From Gemmatimonadota bacterium (GTDB lineage: Bacteria; Gemmatimonadota; Gemmatimonadetes; Longimicrobiales; Gaopeijiaceae), in assembly GCA_030550695.1 (NCBI GenBank), contig JAUQOX010000198.1, positions 1-5,456 on the forward strand: DNA of 5,456 nt, given 5' to 3'. The notes beneath the pieces are model-generated. The model ran no database searches. It was given only the letters and a program-made list of their open reading frames with translations, and was not told the DNA's origin. This document shows positions 1 to 5,410 of this stretch, one piece after another. The position numbers and the translations under genes are program-made. Every line of letters starts with the position of its first letter. Position 1 is the stretch's first letter.

Positions 1-1
1 G

Positions 2-1705
2 GGTTCCGATCAGAAATATGCAGCGAATCAGCACCTCTGCCGCCAGTTCGCCCGGGAATGGGGAATCCCCGTCTACGATATCGACGCCGGGATCGGAACC
101 CACTTGGCCATCGACGAAGGTCTGGTGGTGCCAGGATCCACTTTCGTGTCCACGGACTCCCACGCCAAAATCCTAGGCGCCATCGGGGCCTTCGGGCAGG
201 GGATGGGGGACGTGGACATTGCTCAGGCCTTCGCCTTCGGCAAGGTGTGGTTCAAGGTGCCTCCTTCGGTAAAAGTCATCCTCCGGGGAAGACCGTCTCC
301 CCGCGCCACGGCGAAGGACCTCACCCTGGCCCTTCTCCGGCACTTCGGCGCCAACGGCCTCTTGGGGTATGCGGCGGAGATCTACGGTGAAGTTGCGGAT
401 AGGCTGAACCTTTCCGAGAGGATCACGGTTTCCAGCATGGCCACGGAAATGGGGGCCATCATCGCCTTCTTTCCTCCCAACGAGGAGGTTCTGGACTACT
501 GCCGGCGGGCCAGCGGGAGGGAGGTGGAAGGGGTGTACGCCGATCCCGATGCCCGCTACGAAGATGTGGTGGAGGTGGATGTGGAGGGGTTGGAGCCTTT
601 GATCTCCCGGCCCGGGCACCCGGAGGATGTGGTGGAAGTGAGGGAGGTCGCAGGCACGCCGGTGGATTCGGTCTTCATCGGCTCGTGCACCAACGGTCGC
701 CTGGAGGACCTCCGGCAGGCGGCAGAAATCCTTCGTGGCCGCAAGGTGGCCCCTGGAGTGGTGCTCAAAATCGTTCCCACGACGGATGCCATCTGGCGCA
801 AGGCCATGGAGAACGGCCTGTTGGCGGTTTTCAAGGAGGCTCGCGCCCTGGTGAGCAATGCCGGGTGCGGGGGATGCGCCGCCGGGCAAGTAGGCCAGAA
901 CGGGCCCGGCGAGGTGACGGTGAGCACCGGGAATCGTAACTTTGCGGGTAAGCAGGGCAAGGGTGAGGTGTACTTGGCCTCTCCTGCGGTGGCGGCGGCC
1001 TCGGCGGTGGCAGGGGAAATCGCTTTGCCCCATGAGCTCCCCGACCGGGGCCGGGTGTTCCTCTCCGAAGGGATCCGAAGGGGAAGACAGAGCCCGAGGG
1101 AGGGTACTCCCGTTGGGGCGCCAGAAACCACCCCCACCGCAGCCGGCCGTGCCGCCGCTCCTACGGCCTCCCCCGACGAGGTGGCGGCGGCCGGCCCCCA
1201 CCCCCAGGGAACCCCTTCCCGGCCCACCAAGCTCCGGGGGCGGGTCTGGGTGATCCCCCGGGACAACATCGACACCGACATGATCTTCCACAACCGCTAC
1301 CTCACCGTCACGGACAAGGCCGAGATGGGGCGGTACACCTTCGACAACCTGGCGGGGTGGGAGGACTTTGCCCAGAAGGCCAAGCCCGGTGATATGGTGG
1401 TGACGGGGAAGAACTTCGGAGCCGGATCCTCGAGGCAGCAGGCGGTGGATTGCTTCGAAAGCCTGGGAGTGGCGGCCATCATCGCTGAATCCTTCGGAGC
1501 CATCTACGAGCGTAACGCCATCAACCAGGGGTTCCCGGTGGTCCGGGCCAACCTCCTCCAGGAAGGGCTCAACGACGGCGACGAGATCGAGGTGGACCTG
1601 GAGGCCCAGACCGTCACCCTTCCCTCGGGGAGGGTGGTTCCGGCAGGGTTCTCGCCGGTCCAGCTCGAGATCTACCGGCGGGGAGGGCTCCTGGCGGTGA
1701 GGTAG
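2..1705 (+). CDS. LeuC-LeuD fusion: aconitase-superfamily hydratase/dehydratase (5' partial)
   Basis: The reading frame is open from the window edge, so the start is missing (probably about 70-100 residues); the TTG at 104 is internal. The visible 567 residues hold two domains. Residues 1-343 are LeuC/aconitase-like, with TDSH at 51-54 and all three [4Fe-4S] cysteines: C229 in SCTNGR, and C289 and C292 in GCGGC. Residues 411-567 are a LeuD-like swivel domain with DNIDTD near the start and the substrate-binding GSSR at 475-478. A Pro/Ala-rich linker of about 67 residues (344-410) joins them. LeuC and LeuD are normally separate subunits that isomerise isopropylmalate in leucine synthesis; relatives act on homoaconitate, citrate or dimethylmalate. 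The substrate loop reads YLTV (433-436), matching neither the YLRT type I recall for homoaconitases nor the usual isopropylmalate type, so the substrate is open. No leuA or leuB is visible. The family is certain, the reaction is not. Confidence 0.93.
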   Translation, partial: GSDQKYAANQHLCRQFAREWGIPVYDIDAGIGTHLAIDEGLVVPGSTFVSTDSHAKILGAIGAFGQGMGDVDIAQAFAFGKVWFKVPPSVKVILRGRPSPRATAKDLTLALLRHFGANGLLGYAAEIYGEVADRLNLSERITVSSMATEMGAIIAFFPPNEEVLDYCRRASGREVEGVYADPDARYEDVVEVDVEGLEPLISRPGHPEDVVEVREVAGTPVDSVFIGSCTNGRLEDLRQAAEILRGRKVAPGVVLKIVPTTDAIWRKAMENGLLAVFKEARALVSNAGCGGCAAGQVGQNGPGEVTVSTGNRNFAGKQGKGEVYLASPAVAAASAVAGEIALPHELPDRGRVFLSEGIRRGRQSPREGTPVGAPETTPTAAGRAAAPTASPDEVAAAGPHPQGTPSRPTKLRGRVWVIPRDNIDTDMIFHNRYLTVTDKAEMGRYTFDNLAGWEDFAQKAKPGDMVVTGKNFGAGSSRQQAVDCFESLGVAAIIAESFGAIYERNAINQGFPVVRANLLQEGLNDGDEIEVDLEAQTVTLPSGRVVPAGFSPVQLEIYRRGGLLAVR

Positions 1706-1742
1706 CCGCTCCGGTAGGCCCTCGGTCGCGGCCCGGTGCCGC

Positions 1743-1770
1743 GCATCCCTTCTTCCTTGGAAAGGAATGC
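1743..1770. repeat. Inverted repeat just after the dehydratase gene
   Basis: TTCCTT (1753-1758) and AAGGAA (1762-1767) form a perfect 6-bp stem around GGA. GCAT at 1743 and ATGC at 1767 could extend it across an internal bulge. It lies 38-65 bases past the stop codon and has no T-run after it, so as a terminator it would be atypical. Confidence 0.4.
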
Positions 1771-1774
1771 GGGT

Positions 1775-1800
1775 GCGGCCTGCAGGTTTCGGCAGGCCGC
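1775..1800 (+). terminator. Strong 9-bp hairpin, candidate 3'-end structure of the dehydratase mRNA
   Basis: GCGGCCTGC (1775-1783) pairs perfectly with GCAGGCCGC (1792-1800) around an 8-base loop. It lies about 70 bases past the dehydratase stop, where a terminator or mRNA-stabilising hairpin would be expected. The bases that follow are purine-rich (AAGGGGAGG) rather than T-rich, so a classical Rho-independent terminator is not supported. It could instead be a stability hairpin or part of the structured element that follows. Confidence 0.35.
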
Positions 1801-1946
1801 AAGGGGAGGTGGTGTCTCCTGGTGGCCACGGTGCCGCGGCTCGCCTGCTCGGCCCTTGTGAAAAGTCCAGGCTTCGCGTGTGGATCCGGACCGGAAGGGC
1901 AGACCGGCGCCGTCGGGACCATCCCGGGGTTAGCAGGTGCTCCTCG

Positions 1947-2012
1947 ACGGGGGTGGCGCCCCTTGGAAACACGCCCTCGGTGAAGGCGACGCTCCGCCAG
2001 AGCGACCCCCGT
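1947..2012. other. Candidate multi-stem structured RNA or DNA element
   Basis: ACGGGGG (1947-1953) is the exact complement of CCCCCGT (2006-2012) and can close a 66-base domain. Inside are a possible stem GGCG/CGCC (1955-1958 with 1972-1975) and a clear hairpin CGCTC-CGCCA-GAGCG (1990-2004). Between them lies an unpaired purine-rich stretch near CGGTGAAGG. A closing stem with two inner hairpins resembles a small three-way junction. I cannot match it to a named RNA class. In DNA this GC-rich, some such pairing arises by chance, so the element is only a candidate. Confidence 0.35.
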
Positions 2013-2041
2013 TCTACCCTGAGTAGCGGTCTGTGCGCCAG

Positions 2042-2069
2042 CGCCCGTGATGCCTGAAGGTCAGGGGCG
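2042..2069. repeat. Bulged hairpin
   Basis: CGCC (2042-2045) pairs with GGCG (2066-2069), and after a 7-base bulge CCTGA (2053-2057) pairs with TCAGG (2061-2065) around a 3-base loop. Together with 1947-2012 it suggests that this spacer is structured when transcribed. It is not followed by a T-run. Confidence 0.35.
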
Positions 2070-2113
2070 ATCGTCTCATTCGGCCATCCACATGACCCGC
2101 GAGGGGTGTTTTC

Positions 2114-2144
2114 TTGACAGGGGACGGTGCGGGACAGGTACCAG
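2114..2144 (+). promoter_or_regulatory. Possible sigma-70-type promoter for the peptide operon
   Basis: TTGACA at 2114-2119 is a perfect -35 consensus. The -10 side is poor: the best candidate is TACCAG at 2139-2144 with a 19-base spacer, or GGTACC at 2137 with 17. It lies about 200 bases upstream of the peptide start, which would give a long structured leader. The -35 match is seen; promoter activity is inferred and weak. Confidence 0.3.
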
Positions 2145-2259
2145 CCTCGCAGCGGAATGTCTCGCGGGAAGCCCCAGGCCAGGGAAGGAAGGCCTTTCCT
2201 CATTGCATCGCTGGATAAGGCCGGCTGTCGAGAGGGTGAGTGGGACCCTTGCCGGCCTG

Positions 2260-2285
2260 GGGCACCAAGCGACTCGGTTGGTCCC
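2260..2285 (+). promoter_or_regulatory. Leader hairpin upstream of the peptide operon
   Basis: GGG (2260-2262) plus ACCAA (2264-2268) pair with TTGGT (2278-2282) plus CCC (2283-2285), with one bulged C and a 9-base loop. The stem ends 57 bases before the GTG start of the peptide gene. It could be an attenuator, a stability element or a protein-binding site. No T-run follows, so it is not a simple terminator. Confidence 0.35.
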
Positions 2286-2328
2286 GGACCGCATCCGACG
2301 CGAGAAGAGAAGACCCCGAGGGCGAGCA

Positions 2329-2336
2329 AAGGAGGA
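2329..2336 (+). promoter_or_regulatory. Strong ribosome binding site that fixes the peptide start
   Basis: AAGGAGGA closely matches the Shine-Dalgarno consensus. GGAGG (2331-2335) sits 7 bases before the GTG at 2343. The same frame is open upstream to 2127, but no other start in it has a comparable site, so GTG 2343 is the start. Confidence 0.8.
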
Positions 2337-2342
2337 AGAACC

Positions 2343-2561
2343 GTGAAGAGCCCTAGGACAGTAGCATGGCCCGCTCTGGTCGTGTTGTCCGCGACCCTGT
2401 TTGTTACCTCGCCTTCACCTCAGATGGCCGCCGAGGCGCCGTGTGGGCCGAACAACGGCAATCTCTGCTGGAGCAACGAATCATGCGTCAGCCTTCTCTT
2501 CTACAAGCAGTGCACTACCAAGTACAAGTACTATCCCGGGCAACAGGAGACCGTGGAGTAG
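2343..2561 (+). CDS. Small secreted cysteine-rich peptide (72 aa)
   Basis: The GTG start is set by a strong ribosome binding site. Residues 1-32 look like a Sec signal peptide: basic N-region (K2, R5), hydrophobic core (about 8-22), and a small-residue end (MAAEA) that fits cleavage after A30 or A32. The mature peptide is about 40 residues with four cysteines, C34, C42, C48 and C57, spaced C-x7-C-x5-C-x8-C. It has a polar N/G-rich start and an aromatic, basic tail (KYKYY). Four cysteines could form two disulfides or bind metal. It is the first gene of a three-gene operon, 28 bases before a thioredoxin-like gene, which suggests the cysteines are handled by that partner. I cannot assign a family. 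The layout recalls NVEALA-type peptides beside six-bladed propeller genes, but there is no clear motif match. Calling it a real secreted peptide is well supported; its role is unknown. Confidence 0.78.
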   Translation: MKSPRTVAWPALVVLSATLFVTSPSPQMAAEAPCGPNNGNLCWSNESCVSLLFYKQCTTKYKYYPGQQETVE

Positions 2562-2589
2562 AATCTGACGGTCGTCGCGCCGGGATCCT

Positions 2590-3105
2590 GTGAGCACCGT
2601 GATCCAGTGGTTTTTCGCACCTCGGGGATTTTCTCTTCTCGCTGCGGTGGCTATGCTTGCCGGTGCCGGTCTCCGATGGCATCATGAGGTCCTCGGCCGG
2701 CCCGTGGTCCTGAGGGAATTTGCCGGGAGGCTGGTCGTTGTCCAGCAGGAGGGGGACTGCGTGGCCACAGGGGTGCGTGCGTCATCCTTGGTCGCCTTGG
2801 CTCAGGAAGCTGGGGTGCCGGTGGTTCGAATCGTGGTGCCGAAGGCGTCTGGAGGCTGGTCAAGGGGGGCTGGGGTGCGCATCCCGTCCGTGACCATAGC
2901 TAGAGGTATGCGGAGGGCGGGGGTGAGAATGACTCCAGCGGTTCTCGTGGTGGACGACCGGGGGGTTGTCCGCCTGGTCCAATCGATGCAGGCCGTTGGG
3001 GGGGAAGAAACCGCCGAGGACATGGTGAAGCTGCTGGGGGCACTTCTCGTCCATCTGTCGGCGGGGGACCAGGGAAGGAGAGGGGTATCGAAGACCTCGT
3101 TCTAA
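2590..3105 (+). CDS. Membrane-anchored thioredoxin-like protein with one cysteine (171 aa)
   Basis: The GTG start at 2590 has only a weak GGGA upstream; GTG 2599 is an alternative. Residues 13-28 form one hydrophobic anchor, leaving the rest probably periplasmic. From residue 47 the pattern fits a thioredoxin/redoxin fold: strand LVVVQQ, then GDC at 55-57 where the CxxC active site would sit, helix 62-74, strand VPVVRIVV, then T115-P116 (the conserved cis-proline position) followed by strand AVLVVDDRG and VVRLVQ. C57 is the only cysteine in the protein. The CxxC is therefore missing and the usual second cysteine position holds T60, so it cannot act as a normal dithiol reductase. It might be monothiol, peroxiredoxin-like, or a binding protein. 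It sits between the cysteine-rich peptide and the propeller gene, with 28- and 9-base gaps, in one operon. Fold assignment is by pattern only and moderate. Confidence 0.72.
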   Translation: MSTVIQWFFAPRGFSLLAAVAMLAGAGLRWHHEVLGRPVVLREFAGRLVVVQQEGDCVATGVRASSLVALAQEAGVPVVRIVVPKASGGWSRGAGVRIPSVTIARGMRRAGVRMTPAVLVVDDRGVVRLVQSMQAVGGEETAEDMVKLLGALLVHLSAGDQGRRGVSKTSF

Positions 3106-3114
3106 GGTTTGCCC

Positions 3115-4572
3115 ATGAGTCCAGCCATTCTGCTCTTCAACTTGGTGCTCTTGGCCTGCTGGCTTTGGGCCACGAGGTTCCTTTTGCGGCGCTTCGGCCG
3201 CCCTGGGGTGGATCGGTCCGGAAGGGGCAACGTTCCATGGATTGCCTCCCGGCGCCCGATCCTTGTGCTGGCTCTCTGTTTCGGGGCCGGGGTCGGGGGG
3301 TTCTGGGGCCCCGTCCTGCACAGGAAGACGGAAGTGCGCCTGCACCCTACTTCGTCAGGACCCGTGGCCACCGAGAGGACCTGGCGGCTGCGCACACCGC
3401 TTGTGGTAGCCGAGGGCCGTTGGGAAAAGGACCAGAAGGGCGACACCGTTGGGGAGGTTCGCACCTCGACCTACCAGCTTCCCCTGTCCCTGATCCTCCT
3501 GTTGCTCGGGGCGGCGTGGGCTGGCCTCCGAACGCGGTTGGTACCCGTGAACGGTATTCTGTCTCTCGGCCTAGTGGGGATCGTCGCCTCTTGTTCCGAG
3601 ACGAAGGATGCGTCCGTAAAGCGCCCGGATAGGCAGTTGTGGGAGGTGACGTGGGACACCGTGCTGGTCAAAGAATCGCTCCCTCACGATACCACGTTTT
3701 ACGAGGCCACGCGGGTTGCCGCCGATGCCCATGGTATCCGCGTGCTGGACCGGCTCGGACACCGGTTGGCGATGATGTCGTGGGATGGGGCCCTGCTCTG
3801 GTATGCGGGCCGAGCCGGAGCGGGACCGGGTGAGCTGGCGCACCCGCGGGAAGTGAAGCTGGACGGGAAAGGTACAGCTTGGGTCTTGGACGTGGGAAAC
3901 CATCGCATCACCGGGTTCGACCTCGGTGGCCGGAGGGTAGGGGAGGTTTCCTTGCACACGGTGGACTTCGTTCCCCACCAGTTTGTCGTCTCCCCGGGAG
4001 GCGAGAGCTTTTTCTTGATCCGCGCCGGAGGTGGCCTTCAACCGGTGGAGGTCAGGGGGGACGGTTCGGTGAAATTGGGAAAGTGGATCCGTCGCCCCGT
4101 TTGGAAGGACATGCCGCCGCTGGCCCTCCAGGTGGAAACGGCCGCGGAGGAGCATGGCGACGGTTGGGTGGTCGCGCTCAGCATGGCAGACGGGTGGCTT
4201 CGCTTCCGAGGCTTGGCGCTCGTGGGTGAGGTCTTGCCCTGGGTCGAAGAGGTGCCCTTGGTCCGGGTGGAGGTGAAGGTGGAGGGGTCGCCCGGGGTGG
4301 GCGAGTATAGTCGCAGTCAGCGGGTGCTGGATCCGGTCTTTGCCGCTCAGGGCATGGCCGTGATGGGATCCAGGGTCCTGGTCCTTTTCGGAGGACGATC
4401 CGAACACCGGGGGCGGCTGCTCGACGTGTACGATCTGGACGACGGCAGCTACCGGGGCACCCTTCTCCTTCCGGTCACGGGATTCCTTGCGGCTTGGGAT
4501 GGGCGCCTGGTGGTGGCAAGGAACACGCCCCATCCGCGGGTCTTGGTCTTGAGGCCGTCCCGCTGGCCATAG
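3115..4572 (+). CDS. Multi-membrane-segment protein fused to a six-bladed beta-propeller (485 aa)
   Basis: ATG 3115 is preferred because AAGG, overlapping the upstream stop codon, lies 7 bases before it. Hydrophobic segments run at about 5-24, 49-68, 122-138 and 147-160, with basic residues at 21-47 and 139-141. By the positive-inside rule the loop 69-121 and everything after 160 lie outside the cytoplasm. VASC at 157-160 is a good lipobox, with Ser at +2. Residues 161-485 are propeller-like. The clearest blade is NHL-type (232-269), with GRAGAGPGEL, then VKLDGKGTAWVLDVGNHRI and a hydrophobic-Asp-Gly end. The 326 residues from the lipobox cysteine match a complete six-bladed lipoprotein propeller. 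The only cysteines are C15, C55 and C160. It is the last gene of the operon and is probably a surface or periplasmic binding scaffold; its ligand is unknown. The N-terminal membrane part is unrecognised. A lost gene boundary is an alternative. Confidence 0.8.
   Translation: MSPAILLFNLVLLACWLWATRFLLRRFGRPGVDRSGRGNVPWIASRRPILVLALCFGAGVGGFWGPVLHRKTEVRLHPTSSGPVATERTWRLRTPLVVAEGRWEKDQKGDTVGEVRTSTYQLPLSLILLLLGAAWAGLRTRLVPVNGILSLGLVGIVASCSETKDASVKRPDRQLWEVTWDTVLVKESLPHDTTFYEATRVAADAHGIRVLDRLGHRLAMMSWDGALLWYAGRAGAGPGELAHPREVKLDGKGTAWVLDVGNHRITGFDLGGRRVGEVSLHTVDFVPHQFVVSPGGESFFLIRAGGGLQPVEVRGDGSVKLGKWIRRPVWKDMPPLALQVETAAEEHGDGWVVALSMADGWLRFRGLALVGEVLPWVEEVPLVRVEVKVEGSPGVGEYSRSQRVLDPVFAAQGMAVMGSRVLVLFGGRSEHRGRLLDVYDLDDGSYRGTLLLPVTGFLAAWDGRLVVARNTPHPRVLVLRPSRWP
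3547..3594 (+). other. Internal lipoprotein-type signal and possible second start in the propeller gene
   Basis: GTG at 3547 would begin a short hydrophobic segment, ILSLGLVGIVAS, ending at the lipobox cysteine encoded at 3592-3594. A free-standing lipoprotein from this GTG would have no basic N-region and no visible ribosome binding site; the needed arginines (R139, R141) lie upstream in the longer product. A TGA at 3548-3550 in the +2 frame overlaps this GTG as GTGA, the usual layout of two coupled genes. The region may therefore mark a fusion, a recent frameshift or a sequencing error between a membrane protein and a lipoprotein. Confidence 0.5.
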
Positions 4573-4658
4573 GGCTGCGTGGGCCCGCGGAGGTCAAGCC
4601 AGGGCTCGCTCAATGCAATCTCCGATGGCGCTTTGGAACAAGACCGTCGCTCCGTAAA

Positions 4659-4687
4659 GCGGGCGGCGTTGATCCAGACCCGCCCGC
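4659..4687 (+). terminator. Inverted repeat after the propeller gene, weak terminator candidate
   Basis: GCGGGCG (4659-4665) pairs perfectly with CGCCCGC (4681-4687) around a 15-base loop, 87 bases past the propeller stop codon. It is in the right place to end the operon transcript before the tRNA promoter. No T-run follows, so it may act through Rho or only stabilise the mRNA. Confidence 0.35.
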
Positions 4688-4750
4688 GGAAGCTTCGAGG
4701 GACCCTCCTGGAGTCCCCCCCGGTTCCGCTCTACCACCCCCCGCCAGAAG

Positions 4751-4759
4751 TGTTATGCT
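4751..4759 (+). promoter_or_regulatory. Extended -10 promoter for tRNA-Lys
   Basis: TGTTATGCT fits an extended -10 (TG-n-TATGCT, hexamer at 4754-4759). No good -35 is seen at 16-18 bases upstream, which extended -10 promoters tolerate. Transcription would begin near 4766 in a GC-rich stretch, as is common for stable RNA genes, and give a 5' leader of about 55 bases before the tRNA. Confidence 0.5.
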
Positions 4760-4820
4760 TTAGGAACGCGCTCCCCTACTCGACGGCCCTGGCCAGGGCA
4801 GGCAGAGGAAGCGCACCTGG

Positions 4821-4893
<73 letters not shown>

Positions 4894-4985
4894 TTCATCC
4901 GACCCCGGCCGCCCGTGTCCCATCCCTCCGCGAAGCCTCTCGCTTTCCTGCTCGTTTCGATGACGGCGGGCATCGGCCCGCACCC

Positions 4986-5003
4986 CCCGGCCTTCGGGCC
5001 GGG
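4986..5003 (+). terminator. UUCG-tetraloop hairpin downstream of tRNA-Lys
   Basis: CCCGGCC (4986-4992) and GGCCGGG (4997-5003) form a perfect 7-bp stem closed by the very stable C(UUCG)G tetraloop. It begins 93 bases after the tRNA. CTTCTCT follows, a pyrimidine-rich but imperfect U-tract. It is a plausible end for the tRNA precursor transcript. Confidence 0.5.
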
Positions 5004-5101
5004 CTTCTCTCCAGCTTTCGCGCCCGGAGCGCGCCGAAGGGTGCGGGAACCTGACGTCCGGCCTTCGCACCCGGCCGTGGCCTGTCGGCTGCGGGGGAAC
5101 G

Positions 5102-5117
5102 CCGGCTTCGAAGCCGG
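5102..5117. repeat. Perfect 16-bp palindrome
   Basis: CCGGCTTCGAAGCCGG is exactly self-complementary with no spacer. Such a site suits a dimeric DNA-binding protein; as RNA it could fold only with a tight loop. No promoter is obvious next to it, so an operator role is speculative. Confidence 0.5.
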
Positions 5118-5305
5118 ACCCGCCCTCCACGGTTCTCGGGGCCCCCTGGATCCCGGAGATGCCTGGCTGGGCTTCCGGGGCGGGCGGGCGTTCTGAAGGA
5201 GGCGAGGGGGCAAGACCCCTGGCCGGTTCGGCGAACAGCTCGTGGAGCCGCCTCTTCCGAGACGGAGGTTGCCGTGGAGAAGGGGCGGGGGGCGGCCGCC
5301 GGGGA

Positions 5306-5328
5306 AAACGTGCCCCGAAGGGGGGCAC
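5306..5328 (-). terminator. Rho-independent-like hairpin on the minus strand
   Basis: GTGCCCC (5310-5316) pairs with GGGGCAC (5322-5328). On the minus strand the stem is followed directly by GTTTTC (complement of 5305-5310), a short U-run. Read in plus orientation the following bases are TCCCTCG, so it fits a minus-strand terminator better. No minus-strand gene enters from the right in the visible sequence, so its use is uncertain. Confidence 0.3.
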
Positions 5329-5370
5329 TCCCTCGTCAGAACCCCCGTGGCGCCGGCTTGGGAGACAGTT

Positions 5371-5385
5371 CCTTCGGAAAGAAGG
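5371..5385 (+). repeat. Small hairpin before the last gene
   Basis: CCTTC (5371-5375) pairs with GAAGG (5381-5385) around GGAAA. It ends 9 bases before the ribosome binding site of the final gene and could affect translation initiation, or be incidental. Confidence 0.3.
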
Positions 5386-5394
5386 CACCTCGAC

Positions 5395-5401
5395 GGAGGA
5401 G
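5395..5401 (+). promoter_or_regulatory. Ribosome binding site of the last gene
   Basis: GGAGGAG lies 9 bases before the GTG at 5411. This strong match is the main reason for calling a gene start there. Confidence 0.6.
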
Positions 5402-5410
5402 AAAGATCGG

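Larger units (their letters stand above)
1706..2342. other. Gene-free, structure-rich intergenic region
   Basis: About 640 bases separate the dehydratase from the next operon. The open frames across it, on both strands, are Arg/Pro/Gly-rich, lack good ribosome binding sites and run into neighbouring genes, as expected of GC-rich noncoding DNA. The region holds a nested hairpin at 1743-1770, a 9-bp hairpin at 1775-1800, a multi-stem element at 1947-2012, a bulged hairpin at 2042-2069, a TTGACA box at 2114 and a hairpin at 2260-2285. I recognise no known riboswitch, RNase P RNA, tmRNA or SRP RNA. A stretch near 1858-1875 faintly resembles an RNase P conserved segment, but the other conserved segments are absent. 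Confidence 0.6.
4894..5410. other. Structured GC-rich spacer after the tRNA, no supported gene
   Basis: About 515 bases. The forward frame 4915-5196 and the reverse frames across this stretch are Pro/Arg/Gly-rich, lack ribosome binding sites and show no recognisable motif. The space holds a cUUCGg hairpin at 4986-5003, a GGGTGCG/CGCACCC pair at 5039-5045 and 5066-5072, a 16-bp palindrome at 5102-5117, a GGCGGCCGCC palindrome at 5291-5300, a hairpin at 5310-5328 and another at 5371-5385. I saw no second tRNA or other known RNA gene. Confidence 0.55.

Noticed and set aside
1820..1845. GGTGGCCACGGTGCCGCGG resembles a T-box antiterminator.
   Set aside because: The bulge sequence does not match, no specifier stem is seen, and it lies downstream of the dehydratase rather than upstream of an amino-acid gene.
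1858..1880. GTGAAAAGTCCAGGC resembles the conserved 5' segment of RNase P RNA.
   Set aside because: The match is partial and the other conserved RNase P segments are not found within the following few hundred bases.
1767..2057. Plus-strand frame of 96 residues in the gap after the dehydratase.
   Set aside because: No ribosome binding site, Arg/Gly/Ser-rich composition, no recognisable pattern, and it crosses strong inverted repeats.
173..2329. Reverse-strand open frame of 718 residues.
   Set aside because: It is antisense to the LeuC-LeuD coding sequence and runs into the intergenic gap. The composition is low-complexity Arg/Pro/His/Gly with no domain; long shadow frames are common at this GC content.
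2366..2593. Plus-strand frame of 75 residues from ATG 2366, with AGGA 7 bases upstream, whose stop overlaps the next gene start as GTGA.
   Set aside because: It overlaps the peptide gene in another frame, has no signal peptide or motif, and the 2343 start has a much better ribosome binding site and a coherent secreted product. Not fully excluded.
4915..5196. Plus-strand frame of 93 residues after the tRNA, with a hydrophobic-looking start.
   Set aside because: No ribosome binding site, the frame spans the UUCG hairpin and the palindrome, and the composition follows the GC-rich spacer.
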